A stretch of DNA of 64,000 bases from Melastoma dodecandrum. Its lineage: Eukaryota > Streptophyta > Magnoliopsida > Myrtales > Melastomataceae. A program made the translations under genes and the position numbers. Shown here in pieces: positions 32,712 through 50,662 of the stretch (positions are counted from its first letter, which is position 1; each line of letters opens with the position of its first letter). The stretch is from contig JARUPY010000089.1 of assembly GCA_029817715.1 (NCBI GenBank), forward strand, positions 1,054,001-1,118,000, written 5' to 3'. The notes under the pieces are model-generated. The model was not told the DNA's origin. It saw nothing but the letters and a program-made list of their open reading frames with translations, and searched no databases.

Positions 32712-33358
32712 AAAGAGAAAAACTTCGTCTCGACACTTGATAAAAGAATTCCACCCTCCTAGGTAAGATTTTTTCCAAGCTTCCGAACCCGACACGAGCA
32801 AGCTGGGTGCTAGCTTAACCTAGCCTCGATATTTCTTTGTCCGCTATAACCGGCTTCTTCGGCTAGCTAGATCTCGTAGTTGTCACTGAAAATGTCGAGC
32901 TAAACACTGCGTGAGCGTGGAGTTAGCGCGGTAGGCGTGGAAAAAGTCCTATCCAAAATAACATACAATGAGGAAGCCATCCCTCAGGCTAGTTTCGGGG
33001 GTGAGATGACCTTGGAAAATCAACAAAATAGCATACAGTGAATGAGAACCGTTCATCCCTTCCAAATCAACAAAAGGCCTGCAAACAAAATACAAACCCC
33101 CCGAGAAGTGGGCCTTCAAATCACAAACGGAGATTGATGCTTCGCGGGAAGCACGTCGGAGGAAACATTAAAAACATTTTTCAAAACCTGGAAGACTCGT
33201 TTCTCCCCTGAAGCGTCCCTCCGCATTCCTCCCATCTCGATCTCTATCACCTCGGATCAATGCCGATAGCACCGTATCATGCTGGATACCTGAACCGCTC
33301 CCCCTACGCCAACCCAGGACGATCTCGCCTATTCGCCCACTCGTGACCGCAGTCGTCC
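32712..33358. other. Intergenic, IRE upstream region
   Basis: No gene seen. Should contain the promoter and 5' UTR of the IRE-type kinase. The stretch 33180-33358 is C/T-rich, as in a plant 5' leader. Confidence 0.4.
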
Positions 33359-39017
<5,659 letters not shown>

Positions 39018-39848
39018 TCTCCTTGAAACCGTATCGACAGTAGCGTGAGACTTCATCGTCTCCGGCCATCTCAGTGCTTTCCCTTGCAGTTCATGGCAGC
39101 CGATTAAGTTAATGAAACCAGGCTGGAAGGCAGCCAGAACTCTTGAAGCGTCATCAGATTGGATATGTTCATCTGAACAGTCATGTGACGATACGATGAG
39201 GAGCAAGGTATTGATTCAAAGGAAGGCAACCCACTGCGCTTCCAACATTATCGATGGCAAAAAAGTGATTGTCGAAAGGGGATGATCCCCCCATAACGGG
39301 GTCTTGTGTGACGAATGTGGCAAGTGAAGACAATCATTCATTCTGTCTATAGGATTAATAAAATTCGTTGGGAAGATAATCATATGGAGTTATTTATACC
39401 ATCTTAGAATTTTGGGTCGGGGTTTCTTCACCTGGCCAAAGAAGCTACCAACACTATTGTATATATATTGTCCAGTTTCTATCCGGGGTCGGATTAGTTT
39501 TATTTTCTGCCCAGCAACCATCATTCATTCCTTGGGTGACAAACGAGGAATGCACGGGCTCGTTGTCGGGAGAGCAGTCCCTGTCCGAAAGAAATGTATT
39601 ACCAGGTTTTACGGTAGCTTCTCGAGACCTCGAACTTATAAGTGAATACGTAACATATTTTATATTTTCATTCGTAAATTAAGTCCCGATTCGTGAAGAC
39701 AAATACGATTTTGTTTAATTAAAAAAAAACTCTTACTGGACAATCAACCTCCAACAGAACACACGGACTTCTCAGTAATAGTGAAGCGTAGATTATTTTT
39801 CGTAGACTACGAGGTTTAAGTTCCTGGGAAGGCGACCCCCATCTTCTC

Positions 39849-39856
39849 TTATAAAG
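39849..39856 (+). promoter_or_regulatory. TATA box of the PMEI-like gene
   Basis: TTATAAAG lies about 70 bases upstream of ATG 39925, a good distance for a short leader. Confidence 0.55.
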
Positions 39857-39924
39857 CTGGACATGACATATTCCCCCAAGCAAGCAACGCCGGATTATCA
39901 GTAGACGAGGGAGGAACCGACCAA

Positions 39925-40521
39925 ATGGAAGTCCCCGCCAACATCACCGTCTCCACCCTCTTCATCCTCATATGCGTGGTTACTTTGTCCTCCAGCTCCG
40001 TGCCATATTGCCTGCCCCCGACTGCCGGCGTGGAGTTTGTCCGGACGTCCTGCGACGCGACCATGTACCCGAACCTCTGCTTCAGGGCCCTGTCCGGCCG
40101 CGCGAGCTTCATCTGTAAGAGCCCCTGGAACATGGCCTTGGCAGCACTTAACGTCACCCTGGCAAGGGCCCGTCGGACGTCTGCTTTCGTGGAGAGCGTG
40201 TCGAGAACCCGAAGCCTGAATCCCAGGGAGGCCGGGGCCTTGTGGGACTACGTGGAGTTGGTCCGTAGCGCTGCGGACGAGATCAAGGGATCGGTTTCGG
40301 AGCTGAGGACAATCAACGGGTCCAGCTTCGAGAGGGTGATTGGGGACGTGCAGACGTGGGTGAGCACCGCCCTGACCGACGAGGACACTTGCTTAGAAGG
40401 ATTCACAGGGAAGGGGATGGACGAAGAGGTGAAGAGACGAGTGAGCGCTCGAGCCGCGACACTCTCGCGCACGACTAGCGTCGCTCTGGCGCTGATCAAC
40501 TACGCTTCTGTCCATGGTTAG
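39925..40521 (+). CDS. Plant invertase/pectin methylesterase inhibitor-like protein
   Basis: A secreted four-helix-bundle inhibitor of cell-wall pectin methylesterase or acid invertase. Single exon, 198 residues, signal peptide at about 1-26. The first disulfide pair is present (Cys43 and Cys52 in TSCDATMYPNLC) and the last conserved Cys is Cys156 (DEDTCLEGF). The third, normally in a D-C-V-E context, is Tyr109 (WDYVEL), so the second bridge cannot form in the usual way. An extra Cys64 sits in FICKSPW. It could be functional with altered stability. Whether it inhibits PME or invertase cannot be decided from sequence. Confidence 0.9.
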   Translation: MEVPANITVSTLFILICVVTLSSSSVPYCLPPTAGVEFVRTSCDATMYPNLCFRALSGRASFICKSPWNMALAALNVTLARARRTSAFVESVSRTRSLNPREAGALWDYVELVRSAADEIKGSVSELRTINGSSFERVIGDVQTWVSTALTDEDTCLEGFTGKGMDEEVKRRVSARAATLSRTTSVALALINYASVHG

Positions 40522-40939
40522 AAGGTCAATCCAAAGCAGCAGGAAGGATTTAGAACAGAAAATAGAAACGTAAATGATATAAAATTTCATAATTGATAAA
40601 AAAAAAGGAGATGGAATTTGTGCATTAATCCATTTAAATAAAATCGCTCTGATAGTCTTGTTCCCAAGAATTCTATGCAATTATCATGTACATTCGGGGA
40701 TCTCACATATTCTACAGAGGAAGCACCCACAAGGTCGGTAAAGATCAGGAACAAACTTAAGAAAGTGGGTGGAGGTCTCATTTTTTGACCTACTACCAGC
40801 GGCCTCCTTCAAAAGTAAAGTTAAAAGCTAAAAAGCCGAAAAGATAATAACCGGTAATTCCCATTAAATATCAGGCGGGTCTGGGCTTTTTGTGGATCGA
40901 GGCCCGAGAGGGCCTTAACGATATTTATTGGACCTCCAT

Positions 40940-40947
40940 TGGGCCCA
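40940..40947. promoter_or_regulatory. Site II (TCP-type) element upstream of SmB
   Basis: The palindrome TGGGCCCA is about 160 bases upstream of the SmB start. TGGGCC/T elements are common in promoters of plant ribosomal and housekeeping genes. Confidence 0.5.
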
Positions 40948-41010
40948 ATATTTAGAGCCAGGCGTCAAGAGTCGGGGAAGTTAAACGAGTTCACTGCGTC
41001 CGCGCTCTGC

Positions 41011-41018
41011 TAGGGTTT
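41011..41018 (+). promoter_or_regulatory. Telo-box upstream of SmB
   Basis: TAGGGTTT (AAACCCTA on the other strand) about 85 bases upstream of the SmB start, the usual companion of site II elements in translation and RNA-processing genes. Confidence 0.5.
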
Positions 41019-41101
41019 CGTCTTGTGGGTTTGGGTGGGGTTTAATCTCCGACGACCACCGCCACTTTGTTCTTCGCCGCCGTCTCGACTGTCTTGCGAA
41101 G

Positions 41102-41962
41102 ATGTCGATGTCGAAGAGCTCCAAGATGCTGCAGTACATCAACTACCGGATGCGAGTCACCATCCAGGACGGCCGTCAGCTTGTTGGCAAATTCATGGCC
41201 TTCGATCGCCACATGAACCTCGTCCTTGGCGACTGCGAGGAGTTCCGCAAGCTTCCCCCCTCTAAAGGTTCCTCCGCCACCTCCTCCGACCGCGAAGACC
41301 GCCGCACCCTCGGCCTCGTCCTCCTCCGTGGCGAGGAGGTCGTCTCTCTCACTGTCGAGGGCCCCCCTCCCCCGGACGACTCCCGTGCCAAGGCTTCCTC
41401 CGGTGCCTCCGCCATGCCTGGGTCCGGGATCGGGCGTGCTGCTGGTAGGGGCGTCCCCATTGCGCCTGTGCAAGCCCAGCCCGGGCTGGCTGGCCCTGTC
41501 CGTGGAGTCGGTGGTCCTGCTCCCGGGATGATGCAGCCGCAGCTGTCACGCCCCCAGCTCTCCGCACCACCGATCTCTTACCCCCCTGCCCCTGCGATGC
41601 GTCCACCTCCTCCTGCTTTTCCTGGCCAAGCGCCTGGTCCTCCCATGATGAGGCCGGGCGCCATGCCTTCCATGCCTCCTCCGCAATTCCCTGCTAGGCC
41701 AGGCATGGCTCCTCCCCCTCAGTTCCCGATCCAACCAATGCAGCAGCCACAATTTGGACAGAGGCCTCCCATGGGTCCACCGCCCCCGCAGGGCACAATG
41801 ATGAGGGGGCCACCTCCTGCCGCCCCACCAAGACCAGGGATGCCCATGCCCCCACCAATGAGACCGGGAATGCCTCCTCCACCAGGAGGGCAAGTCCCCG
41901 TTTTTGGACCCCCGAGGATGCAACCCCCGCCTGGGGCTCAACAGCAGCCTCCTCCCCAGTAA
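41102..41962 (+). CDS. SMB: Spliceosomal core protein SmB/B'
   Basis: A component of the heptameric Sm ring on U1, U2, U4 and U5 snRNAs. 286 residues in one open frame. Sm1 motif at about residues 15-45 ([20 protein letters not shown], then [10 protein letters not shown]) and Sm2 at about 63-85 ([18 protein letters not shown]). An RG-containing linker ([11 protein letters not shown]) and a long Pro/Met/Gly-rich tail with PPPGM-like repeats follow, the usual SmB tail. No intron is visible in the coding region. Start ATG 41102 follows a short C/T-rich leader with site II and telo-box motifs upstream. Confidence 0.95.
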   Translation: MSMSKSSKMLQYINYRMRVTIQDGRQLVGKFMAFDRHMNLVLGDCEEFRKLPPSKGSSATSSDREDRRTLGLVLLRGEEVVSLTVEGPPPPDDSRAKASSGASAMPGSGIGRAAGRGVPIAPVQAQPGLAGPVRGVGGPAPGMMQPQLSRPQLSAPPISYPPAPAMRPPPPAFPGQAPGPPMMRPGAMPSMPPPQFPARPGMAPPPQFPIQPMQQPQFGQRPPMGPPPPQGTMMRGPPPAAPPRPGMPMPPPMRPGMPPPPGGQVPVFGPPRMQPPPGAQQQPPPQ

Positions 41963-43924
41963 TTTCATGGTATTGTTTTGGAGTTCAAAACTTGACTAAT
42001 TGTGTTTAGTTTGCAATGGTAAACGTGTGTCTTTACATGGATTTTTATTGAGAAGTTCTATTCACTGAAGCAGGCTGTGTTAAATTGTGTTATGTTCTTT
42101 CTAAGATTTAAGCGGAAGTACTCTCCCTTCAGAGACGAGTAATGTGGAACAGGATTGATAAACTAGCTGGCTTGAGGACTATCTACTGCCCTTTTGGCCA
42201 TATTTCTTGCAGTTTCCGTTCTACAGAATTGCCTCTTCTGTTTGCATGACAAACATGTTGGCTCACTTAGACTCGCCTTTGTTTTGTATGCATTTTTCAA
42301 TTTGCTGAGTCGAGGCTGTATTTCTGACGGAAAGCTAAGCATTAGATACTACTGTCACCCGGCTGTTTACTTATGCTACCTCTGTGTTTGTTAAGGCAAT
42401 TGCTCTCTTATCCGGCATCTTTTATATGACAGGCTATATGTTCAAAGTGGATAGATGTTTCATTGGGAATTGAATGAAGGCCCTATTCTCCTTTGTGGTG
42501 TTTTCTTTGCCATGGATGCCTCGCTATCCTGAGGTGGAGAAGTAGACTGAGTCAAATTAGCTTCTGTTGAATGTTAAACCATTTTGTAGACTATGCTATG
42601 GATTCGGAGATGAGTACAGAAACTAGGTCCTTCCTCTAAGATTGCTAGATGATCTATGTGTTGCTGTAAGAACTGAATCTGCCTTGCATCCTTTATCCTT
42701 GCTTTGTCTCTTCTGATTCTTGAAGCATGTGATCTAGGGCAGTCGACATTCTCTTCTTATTTGATTCAGTGTGTTCTTACTAGTATTAGTACTACGAAGG
42801 AAGAGATTAATGTCTAGTCAATCAACTCAGGAATGCCTCTCATCCATACATTCCTAGTGGGGTGAACATGGGGCCATCCCATAATAGTAATCCCAATCTT
42901 TGGGCTACGGCCTCTTATGAAAAACACGTCCCACCATGGAAAAAGGGTGGAAGAATGGGGTTCTCGATTCGAGTCGGGTGTTGGCTATATCTGGTCCAGA
43001 GGTTAGGGGCGTATGAATGCTGACTTGAGCTTCCATACCTTGAGTGAGGCTGTCACGTTGATACCCATTGCATTGTTGAAACGAACAGCTTCGCCGCCCA
43101 TAGATCGCTTGTGTCGGGTATACCCTCAAGGTTATGGCCTTCCTCCCACCTTGTGCAATCCACAATCAAGTGGTCGATCTGGACAGCTTAATAAGACATC
43201 CCCAATGCCATGCTGTTCCACTGACTGTTGGAGGACCTTTGCTCCCGTTTTGTTGTCTTATAGAACCACTCGCGCAATCGCCTGTACAATTCAGGATGGC
43301 ACAGGCTCAAAACAAAGATATTGTTCGAGAGTCTCGTCGTGATGGTGCAAATGGAAGAAGGGATGGAATATCAGTTTCATGAACATCATGAAACTATCAC
43401 CCCCAGGCTTGCCAATCCAAGCGTAGAGAACAAGATTTGAGTTTGAAATGTAGGTGGAAAATAAGAAGCCATGGGGAGATGTCTCTGTCGGAACAGGTTG
43501 TCTTAAACTGGTTTTAGTTTAGTTCGACGTCGTGATTTTTTTTTTTTTTTTTTTGCTTCATTGTCATCATGTCACGTGAATGCGTGGTCTGAGTCCCAAG
43601 CAAGCATCGATTCCGTCCAGTTGTACGAGACGCCGATGGATAATGTCGAGTAGGACTCGGCCGACACCCCCTCGGCCACCCCTCTTGGCAGCAGCACCAT
43701 CTCCTAGGTAGTCAAGTCACTCTCTTTTCCCTTTTCATACAAATTATTATAGATTTTGCTTTCAACCATTATTGAGTAATTCGGATCTACCAGTCCCAAG
43801 AAATATCGAGTTGAAAAGAATTAACAAATAAACACACCATTCTGGTATTGAGAGAAGAAAAAGAGGACAGAGGGCTACATGCTCAATATTTCTTCCTGTA
43901 AGTAGAATGTTGTAGTAGGGCCTT
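41963..43924. other. Intergenic between convergent SmB and TPP
   Basis: Holds the SmB 3' UTR and downstream sequence, a T homopolymer at about 43536-43554, and 42840-43420, which has a different texture (less AT-rich, with several open but unrecognised frames). No gene supported. Confidence 0.4.
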
Positions 43925-45995
43925 TTATTTTGTCACTTCTTGTCTGTCACAATGCGCGACCAGCAACTTGAGGAATTCCATTACCTACAAAGGAAGAACC
44001 CCAAGATGTCACAACGGAAGGTGTAAGGCTTCCGAAAGTAGTCGCAACTTCGACGGATGAGGTCGAGTATGGTTTGAGTTACCTCCGACGGGTCCCTGAG
44101 AGAGTAGTAGGCATTGGTTTCTTTCGGAGCTGAAGACACGATGATGCCACATCCCCTCTTGTCTTCTCTCAGGATCTGTCGGGGCATAGAAAACAGGAGC
44201 ATCGTCAAGAGTAGCAGGTTGACCGGTGCCGAAGAACGAGTTCATGTTTTTGGGTTGCTGTTGGATTGAAGAAGGTTTCGTTACCTTGAACGCGTCCTCA
44301 TCCGTCCTGTCATCGCCTATGTAGATCGGCAGCACATCGTCGCATTTATCGAGGCCTGGGAAGCAGCGATTTTCCAGGTTAGTCTAGATCAAAGCAGATA
44401 AACATCCATGAGAGTCCGGTCCAACAGAAAGATAAAAGGGAAGTACCAAGCGATTCGAGTATGAACGTGACTGCTTTTCCCTTATCCCAGTCAATCACTG
44501 GCCGGACTTCTAAAACCTGGAGCAGACAGAGAGTAGTTCATTCAGGAAATGGGTTCGATATAAAGATTGTATCGGTGAGAGACGGCCCAAGCGTTGGTGT
44601 TCACCTTCCGACCATGAGTTAGTCGCAGGTGCGAATAATTCTCCACGATGTGGCTCACGAGGCTTCCTACTTCTCCCCATTCCTGGGAAATTACACAACA
44701 CAGAAATCTCGCTTGAATGTTCTCAGGGCGAAAGATCTCACGAGGAAAGAAGCACATTCTCAGTGAATAGAAACTAACATCCACGTCGACGTTTCGGTAA
44801 TGCACAGAGACGCAAAACTTATTGATTTCCACCTTCACTCCAGCAATGCCTTTCGTTGTTTCAACGAGTAATACAGAAACCTGTCCATGATTCAAAGAAA
44901 CTAGTCAGCCACGTGAATATTTGGATTGAGACAGATTGAAACCAGGATATAACACACACCTCCTCGATCATCTTCAAGAATCTACTCGCTGGCTGAAACA
45001 AGCTTTCTTCCTTGTCCTGTAAGAAATGAGAAAATATTCCCTTCAATGACATGAAAAGCTGTCTGCACCATCTGCAATAAAAGGAAGGGCAAAGTGCCAA
45101 GTAACTCGTCAAAATTCGCCATCCATAACAGACCTGCTTGTCATTCGATCTTATCAAGTCCAAGCCGTCCTCGGAGGAATCTCTGACAGGACCTACAATG
45201 TCCATTCCATGGCTTCCCGCATAATAAAGTTCGGTTAGTTGCACAAACTCGAAAACCTGCACGAAGCTCGATCGAGTCAAATGAATGAAGATACTGCAAC
45301 AATCATGGACTTGGAAGGGGAGTACGACAGTATGTGGCCAGTTTGGAACCTTATCACGACTTCTGCCGCTGATTATGGCAGTGGGAAAGCATTTAGCTGC
45401 CATTCTAACAGAAGCTCGCATCTGCAAAGGCGCAAAAAATGATTAAAGTGATGACGAAACTCTTTAACGCATATGTTGTCGTACAACGAAGATCTTACAG
45501 GGTCGGTCATGAAAGCACAATCGGGATTGTCAACGATAGGTGAGAGTGTCCCATCGTAGTCTAAGAACAGGGTGATTCTCTTTCCCTCAGTGTAACTAGC
45601 GAATTGCTCAAATGACAATAGAGCGGATGGATACTTCATCTGCAGAAAACGTAATTAATTTTGTTCAGGCGTCGAAGTTCTGGAGGTCAAAGGGCATGGC
45701 AGTAACACGAACAACGAAACGGGAATACCATCCAAGTTTGATAAGCGATGTCATCGGAAATCGTAATCAACTTTGGCGGAGGAGACGAAGACTTCATCGC
45801 GTCAAGGCATCCCGAGTACCGCACATCATCAAGTACTCCGGTCTTTTTCCTCGGCACCATGAGGTGAAGCCCAGACGTCAAGGCAGGCGACGGAGCCGGG
45901 CGGGTCTGCAAACTGGACCGTAAGCCGAGCCTCGACTTGTTCAACGGAGCAGTGTCGGCCAGGACAGGGGAAGAATGATTCGACTTGAGATCCAT
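43925..45995 (-). CDS. TPPA: Trehalose-6-phosphate phosphatase
   Basis: Dephosphorylates trehalose-6-phosphate, the sugar-status signal, to trehalose. Eleven exons on the minus strand: 45995-45729, 45639-45499, 45421-45350, 45256-45134, 45016-44960, 44880-44779, 44682-44605, 44516-44447, 44355-44285, 44175-44083 and 43984-43925, giving 377 residues. HAD motifs: LFLDYDGTL (catalytic Asp pair), the [11 protein letters not shown] region, [18 protein letters not shown] and [11 protein letters not shown]. The short N-terminal extension (residues 1-90) is variable in the family. The last small exon (VMEFLKLL...) matches the usual C-terminus; skipping it would read into the intron. The name TPPA is inferred from synteny with Arabidopsis; class II TPPs are hard to tell apart. 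Confidence 0.93.
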
Positions 45996-46346
45996 CAGAT
46001 CCAGAGTTACTCAACGGATCGATCTACTTACACTGCAAGCTACCCCCTCCACGGAGACACCTGAAAAGCCCATCAAGTCAATCGACAGCTACCTTCCAAA
46101 TCTCGACGCATCGTATCAAACATGAAGAATCTCATCTACAACGCAAACCAGAGCCTCGTAGCCAGAGACACCAGAGACCCTGAACAGACAGGAGACTAAA
46201 GAAACGGATGCTTGATCGCATACCGCGTTCAGACAGGGGAAGATGGACACAACGGGACAGAAGAGTATACAACAAGCAGTGAATGATGCCAAAGGAGAGC
46301 CGATTCTGGACAATGACGAGGTTTGGTGGGAGAGATGTGGGGGTGT

Positions 46347-46358
46347 ATTTATAAGCAA
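46347..46358 (-). promoter_or_regulatory. TATA box of the TPP gene
   Basis: On the minus strand the sequence reads TTATAAATACAC, about 355 bases upstream of the TPP start codon. This implies a 5' leader of roughly 320 nt. Confidence 0.5.
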
Positions 46359-46369
46359 AGCAACATGAA

Positions 46370-48220
46370 CAAGTCATAAAACCCAGAGGGAATCCCGAAA
46401 AAGGGGTCGGTTCCAACTCCAACACCAACACCACGTGAATTTGGACACAATCGGGCAACCCGAGAAAGAGAGGCTTCTACACCACAAACAAGCAAATCAA
46501 TACGTGGGTCTCAATTTCAAAAAAGGCATATAAAAGAATTATACGGTCCAAAGGAGCTAACCATTAAAGGGCAAAGTTTATTTAGTAGTATTATTATTCC
46601 TGAAACGTGGGGGAATGATGAGGGGAACTGTTTTGAAAAACTGGGCAAAACCCATGAAAGGAAAGGAAGTTTCTTTTGTTCAGAAGGAGCAGAAAGAGGA
46701 GGAAATCTAATCACATGCCGAATAAAGAGAAAAAAAAAAGAAAAGAGGAAGAACCAGAAAGACAGGACAAAGTCAAACCCAGGGGGAGGAGGAGTAGAAA
46801 ACTTTCCCTTTCAAAGATTAAAACAAACAATGGGAAAGAGGCGGGTTGGGCGAGAGGTTCTTCTTAAAAACAAATGGCGGCGAATAAAAGCAGAGATCAG
46901 AGGAATCCACCAACCCTAAACCAAAGAAACCAACAGAAAGAATAGAGAATCCCCCCCCTCCCTCCCCTGCCTAACCATTGACAAAACTTAAACGCCCCCT
47001 TTCCCCCCTTCTTCTTCTTCTTCCTGTTGTTATTGTTGGGAATATACCGCAAGAACAAAGGAGAAAGAAAAGAAACAGTAAAGTATTTATTGGAAGGTAC
47101 CTTCCTGGGAAGACAAGTATTGGGGAGGAGGAAGAAGAAGAAGAAACAACAGTAGGTGGTGGCGGTGGTTTTGGGTTATTATTATTATTAAAAGTAGGAA
47201 GGCAGTTATATTAAGAGGGGAAGGCGGTTGGGATCTACTAATCTCTCTCTCTCCTCTTCCTCTTCCCTTCCCTTCTCACCCAAAAACAGCAGCGAGAGCT
47301 GAGTTCACTTCCGACTCCCGGACAAGAGATACATCTGTGCTGGGCTCCACCACTGAAACCTCAGCCGACACGCACGCACGCACTCACTCACTCTCTTAGT
47401 TTTGGTTAATGGTGGAGGGGAGGAGGTGTTTGTTATCAAAGTCACGTTTTAAACCAAACAAAAGGAAAAGAGAGGGTGAAGGGGGATTTCAGTTTAAATA
47501 TATATAAGTAACGTACTGACAGTTTGTTTGTTTGTTTTTGACGTGTTAAAAGTAAAGTGAAGGCATGACGTGGAGACAACTCACTTTTTTTCTTTTTGCT
47601 ACTTTTTTAAGTTGCATGTCTTTTCTTTCCCCCATTTGAGAGGGGAGAATTAAAGAGTGTCAAAAAAAAAAAAAAACACAACGAAAGAAGCCACAGTTCC
47701 CCACGTCCATCGGTTCTTGCCTTGGAGGTGTTGCCAGATTTTATACTAGTTATCCCTCCCTCCCCGGCGGAACCTCTGGGATGCTTGCCATACACGGCCA
47801 TTCGCCGCGGCATCACGATTGCCTAGATGAGCTGACCACGACGACGGGGCCCTTTATCGTTCCCATCGTATCCCTCCTGTGACATTTCACCTGCACATCC
47901 TATTCAGAGGTATTATCCCGTTCATCCTGCTGTGATGCTAACAACACAACTCGATTTGGCTCGAGTTAAAGGACATGTTTCCAACCTCCACCCAGGATAA
48001 CAGAACAGAAACAAACACCGTTGCCTTTCGATCCATTTGTCGAGAGATGATACAGATTCCAGAACCGGAACTAGTACTACCACAAGTGCATGCCCGGAAT
48101 CGGCCTAAGTAACATGGGGAGGAACCCCCAGATCAGGCCGTTGTGATATAAGACACTCTTGACAGCGTTTAGGCGGAACAGATGGGGAAGGAAAAGGGAA
48201 GGGTAAATCCTCTCGGATGA
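46370..48220. other. Intergenic, simple-sequence rich
   Basis: Upstream of TPP. Purine- and CTT-rich stretches (46700-47300), a poly-A run near 47662-47676 and short CT and CACG repeats. The region 46870-47400 is C/T-rich and looks like another 5' leader, but no coding frame follows that I can recognise. Confidence 0.4.
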
Positions 48221-50212
48221 TTAGGCGTCTGAAGCAGTTGTACTGCGCTCTTCCTGGTCGAGCATCCCGACAATCTGAATCACTCCTTCGGCAATTTCTT
48301 TCTTTATAACCCCGTTAGGGACATCGAAGTCGTCCTCCTAGTGGACAGGGATCTGCCTGCTGGTTGAGGGTCCACCACATCCATTATGGCTTCCAGTTCA
48401 TCCACGATTGTCTTCTTGGCAGCACGTACCATCAGATCCACCCCCTATGACACATTAAACAACCAGACGTCAGCCATCGCCACAGCACACAAAGAGAGAA
48501 GGTCATAGGAGGTAGCAAAAGTCTTTCACACAGCAAGTCCAGAAAGCCAGGCGAAATGTCCTTCAGAAAATCCCAAAGTACTTGAACTAGGGACTGGTTT
48601 TACTGTCCCTTCTCGGCCAGGTATGAAAAGCTTCCTCGCCGAGATATCTATATGCAGGCGCGCTAACAGCAAACCCTTCTCAAAACTGTCAAACTAGAAT
48701 TATAAACCGCAAAACAAACTTCTTGTTACCTCAATGGCATCCACAGTCAGAAGTAGAACAATTTTATTCTCGGAGAACCTTCGGCGCTCCTCCGCGTCGT
48801 GAGAAACACGACGACGATAAGAGAAAAGAGCCCTAATTTCCTTTAGATTGGTCTTCGCTACTGCCAGCTTCCTAAGGGCACGAAAGACTTGTGACCTGCG
48901 AATTAAGTATTCTCGGAAACTGATTTGGATTGTTGCAGCAGCGTCTTGAGGAGACAGCTCCTTCTTCTTACCCCTAGCGTTGCGGATAGCCCCAGTTCTC
49001 CTTGCAAAAGCCTTGGCGTTTTGACATTGAATGCACAGAAGGTAACATCAGTTTTCAGTAATGACATAACGCAGGTAGAAAAGAACTTCTCAAATCTAGA
49101 TAATGAGGCCGTCATCCGAACAAAGATTATCATCAAGTAAAATGGCTACTCAGAAGAAAGAACAGACCACCATTAAGTTCACATTATGAGGTTTCATTAT
49201 AATTACATTTTCGCCAAGTATGACTAGATAGTAGAACCATCAAAGTGAAATTTCAGCCATAGGTAGAAGCCAGGCAGGTCAGGTAATCAATCTGCATCAA
49301 AAGGGACAAGAAGCATGGAAATACAGTAGACTCAAGTTTCTAGAAAAGGAACAGATAAGAGTTTAAAAAAAATCTCTTCACTGAGTGCAAAAGAGTCCTG
49401 CACAGATAAATCAAGGATTACAATCAAAGTTTCCAGATCATGGGTTTAAGATTCAAGACCATCATAAATAACGCCAAGCGGTCATTGATCTAAGCTCATC
49501 GATGAACAAACTTGTCGGCAAATCTCTGCCCAACTACTCTTCCTGACTAGATCTACCAGTGACAGGGCAAAACAAACGGAAACAGTGAAGTGGAGCCTGA
49601 GGAACTGGGACCGATCTCATTGCTAGGACCAGGCATTCTACCAATCACTAATCATCTACACATCGCCATCACTAGTCCCCAAGGGCAGAACCAACATCAG
49701 ACCCCACGAGCACAAATAGAAAAAAAAAAATGATACTAACCTGCTTCAACACAACTGCCCTGCGATCATCCTCGGGCTCCTCGATCTCCACGAGCCGCGT
49801 CCTGCACTCGAGCCCCTTCTCCTTCTTCCCCTTCTTTTCCTTATCCTTCTTCTCCTTCTTATCCTCACCGCCGTAGCTCTCTGTCCAGGTATACGTCCTC
49901 TCCCCGCCCTTTCCCTTCTCCTTGACTTCCGTCACCCACTTGAAGCTCTCCCCACCTTTCTCCTTCCCGGGTTTGATCTCCGCCTTCAACTTGTACTTCC
50001 TATCCACATCCACCCCCTCGATCTCCGCAGTCCACTCGTACCCCTTGATATCCCCCGCCACGTCCTCTCGAACCTGCGCTCCAGGGCGGTAACCCTGTCC
50101 AGCAAGCTGAGGAGGAAGGGATCGGGGGTCGTCCTCCGGAGGAACCTGGTGCGGTGGAAGGACGTCAACGCCTCTATCTGGTAGATATCGGAGAGGACGT
50201 CGAGCCGAGGGA
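48221..50212 (-). pseudogene. BAG7: BAG family co-chaperone regulator 7, broken
   Basis: Plant BAG7 is an ER/nuclear Hsp70 (BiP) co-chaperone of the unfolded-protein response with an IQ motif and a BAG domain. On the minus strand 50212-49741 holds IEALTSFHRTRFLRRT and DRVTALERRFER, then after a one-base frame change near 50065 the YEWTAEIEG repeats and LVEIEEPEDDRRAVVLKQ. Exon 49011-48730 carries AFARRTGAIRNARGKKK, the IQ motif (TIQISFREYLIRRSQVF) and the BAG helices to LLLTVDAIE. Exon 48444-48221 carries VDLMVRAAKKTIVDELEA, then a second frame change near 48325 before VIKKEIAEGVIQIV. The N-terminus is gone: a copia element abuts at about 50213. Confidence 0.85.
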
Positions 50213-50640
50213 TTGGAATAAAATTGATTATGTTAAAGCAAGTTAAAAAGTTGCAAGAGTCGTCGGGGAAGTCCAAAGGTTGCCCGGAAGTTCAATGGTC
50301 GCCTGAACGTCTAAGAGTCGTTCGGAAGTCAAAGTGTCTTTTCGAAGAAGTAAACCTTTCAGACGAAGTGAAGCTGTCAGGTGAAGCCACAAGCGAAGAA
50401 AGCTGAAGGTCATATGGGAGTTCAAAAGACCGAAGGTTAATGGTCAGAATTCTAATATTTTTTTTTTAATGTATAAATAGACTATTTGTATGGAAGAAAA
50501 AGAATGAGAAAAAATTAGGATGTTTTTTCTCTTTTCAAATTTATCATTATCTCATCAAGTGAGTTAAAGTGTGAGCGTTCGTTGCTTCGCCTACAACTCC
50601 TCCGGTATGTAACAGCAAGTGCCCACCAACGTTTTCAACA
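50213..50640 (+). repeat. 5' LTR remnant of the decayed copia element
   Basis: Aligns with 53557-53912 (shared aataaaattgatta, gtaaacctttcag, ctcttttcaaatttatcatt blocks). It ends in ttttcaaca just before the primer-binding site. The first bases (expected TGTTG) are damaged. Confidence 0.8.
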
Positions 50641-50643
50641 AAG

Positions 50644-50655
50644 TGGTATGGGAGC
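50644..50655 (+). other. Mutated primer-binding site
   Basis: tggtatgggagc, two bases off the initiator Met-tRNA complement TGGTATCAGAGC, three bases inside the 5' LTR end. Confidence 0.7.
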
Positions 50656-50662
50656 GAGGATG

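Noticed and set aside
41042..41968. Minus-strand open frames opposite SmB
   Set aside because: Pro/Gly/Arg-rich frames mirror the proline-rich SmB tail; no independent coding signal.
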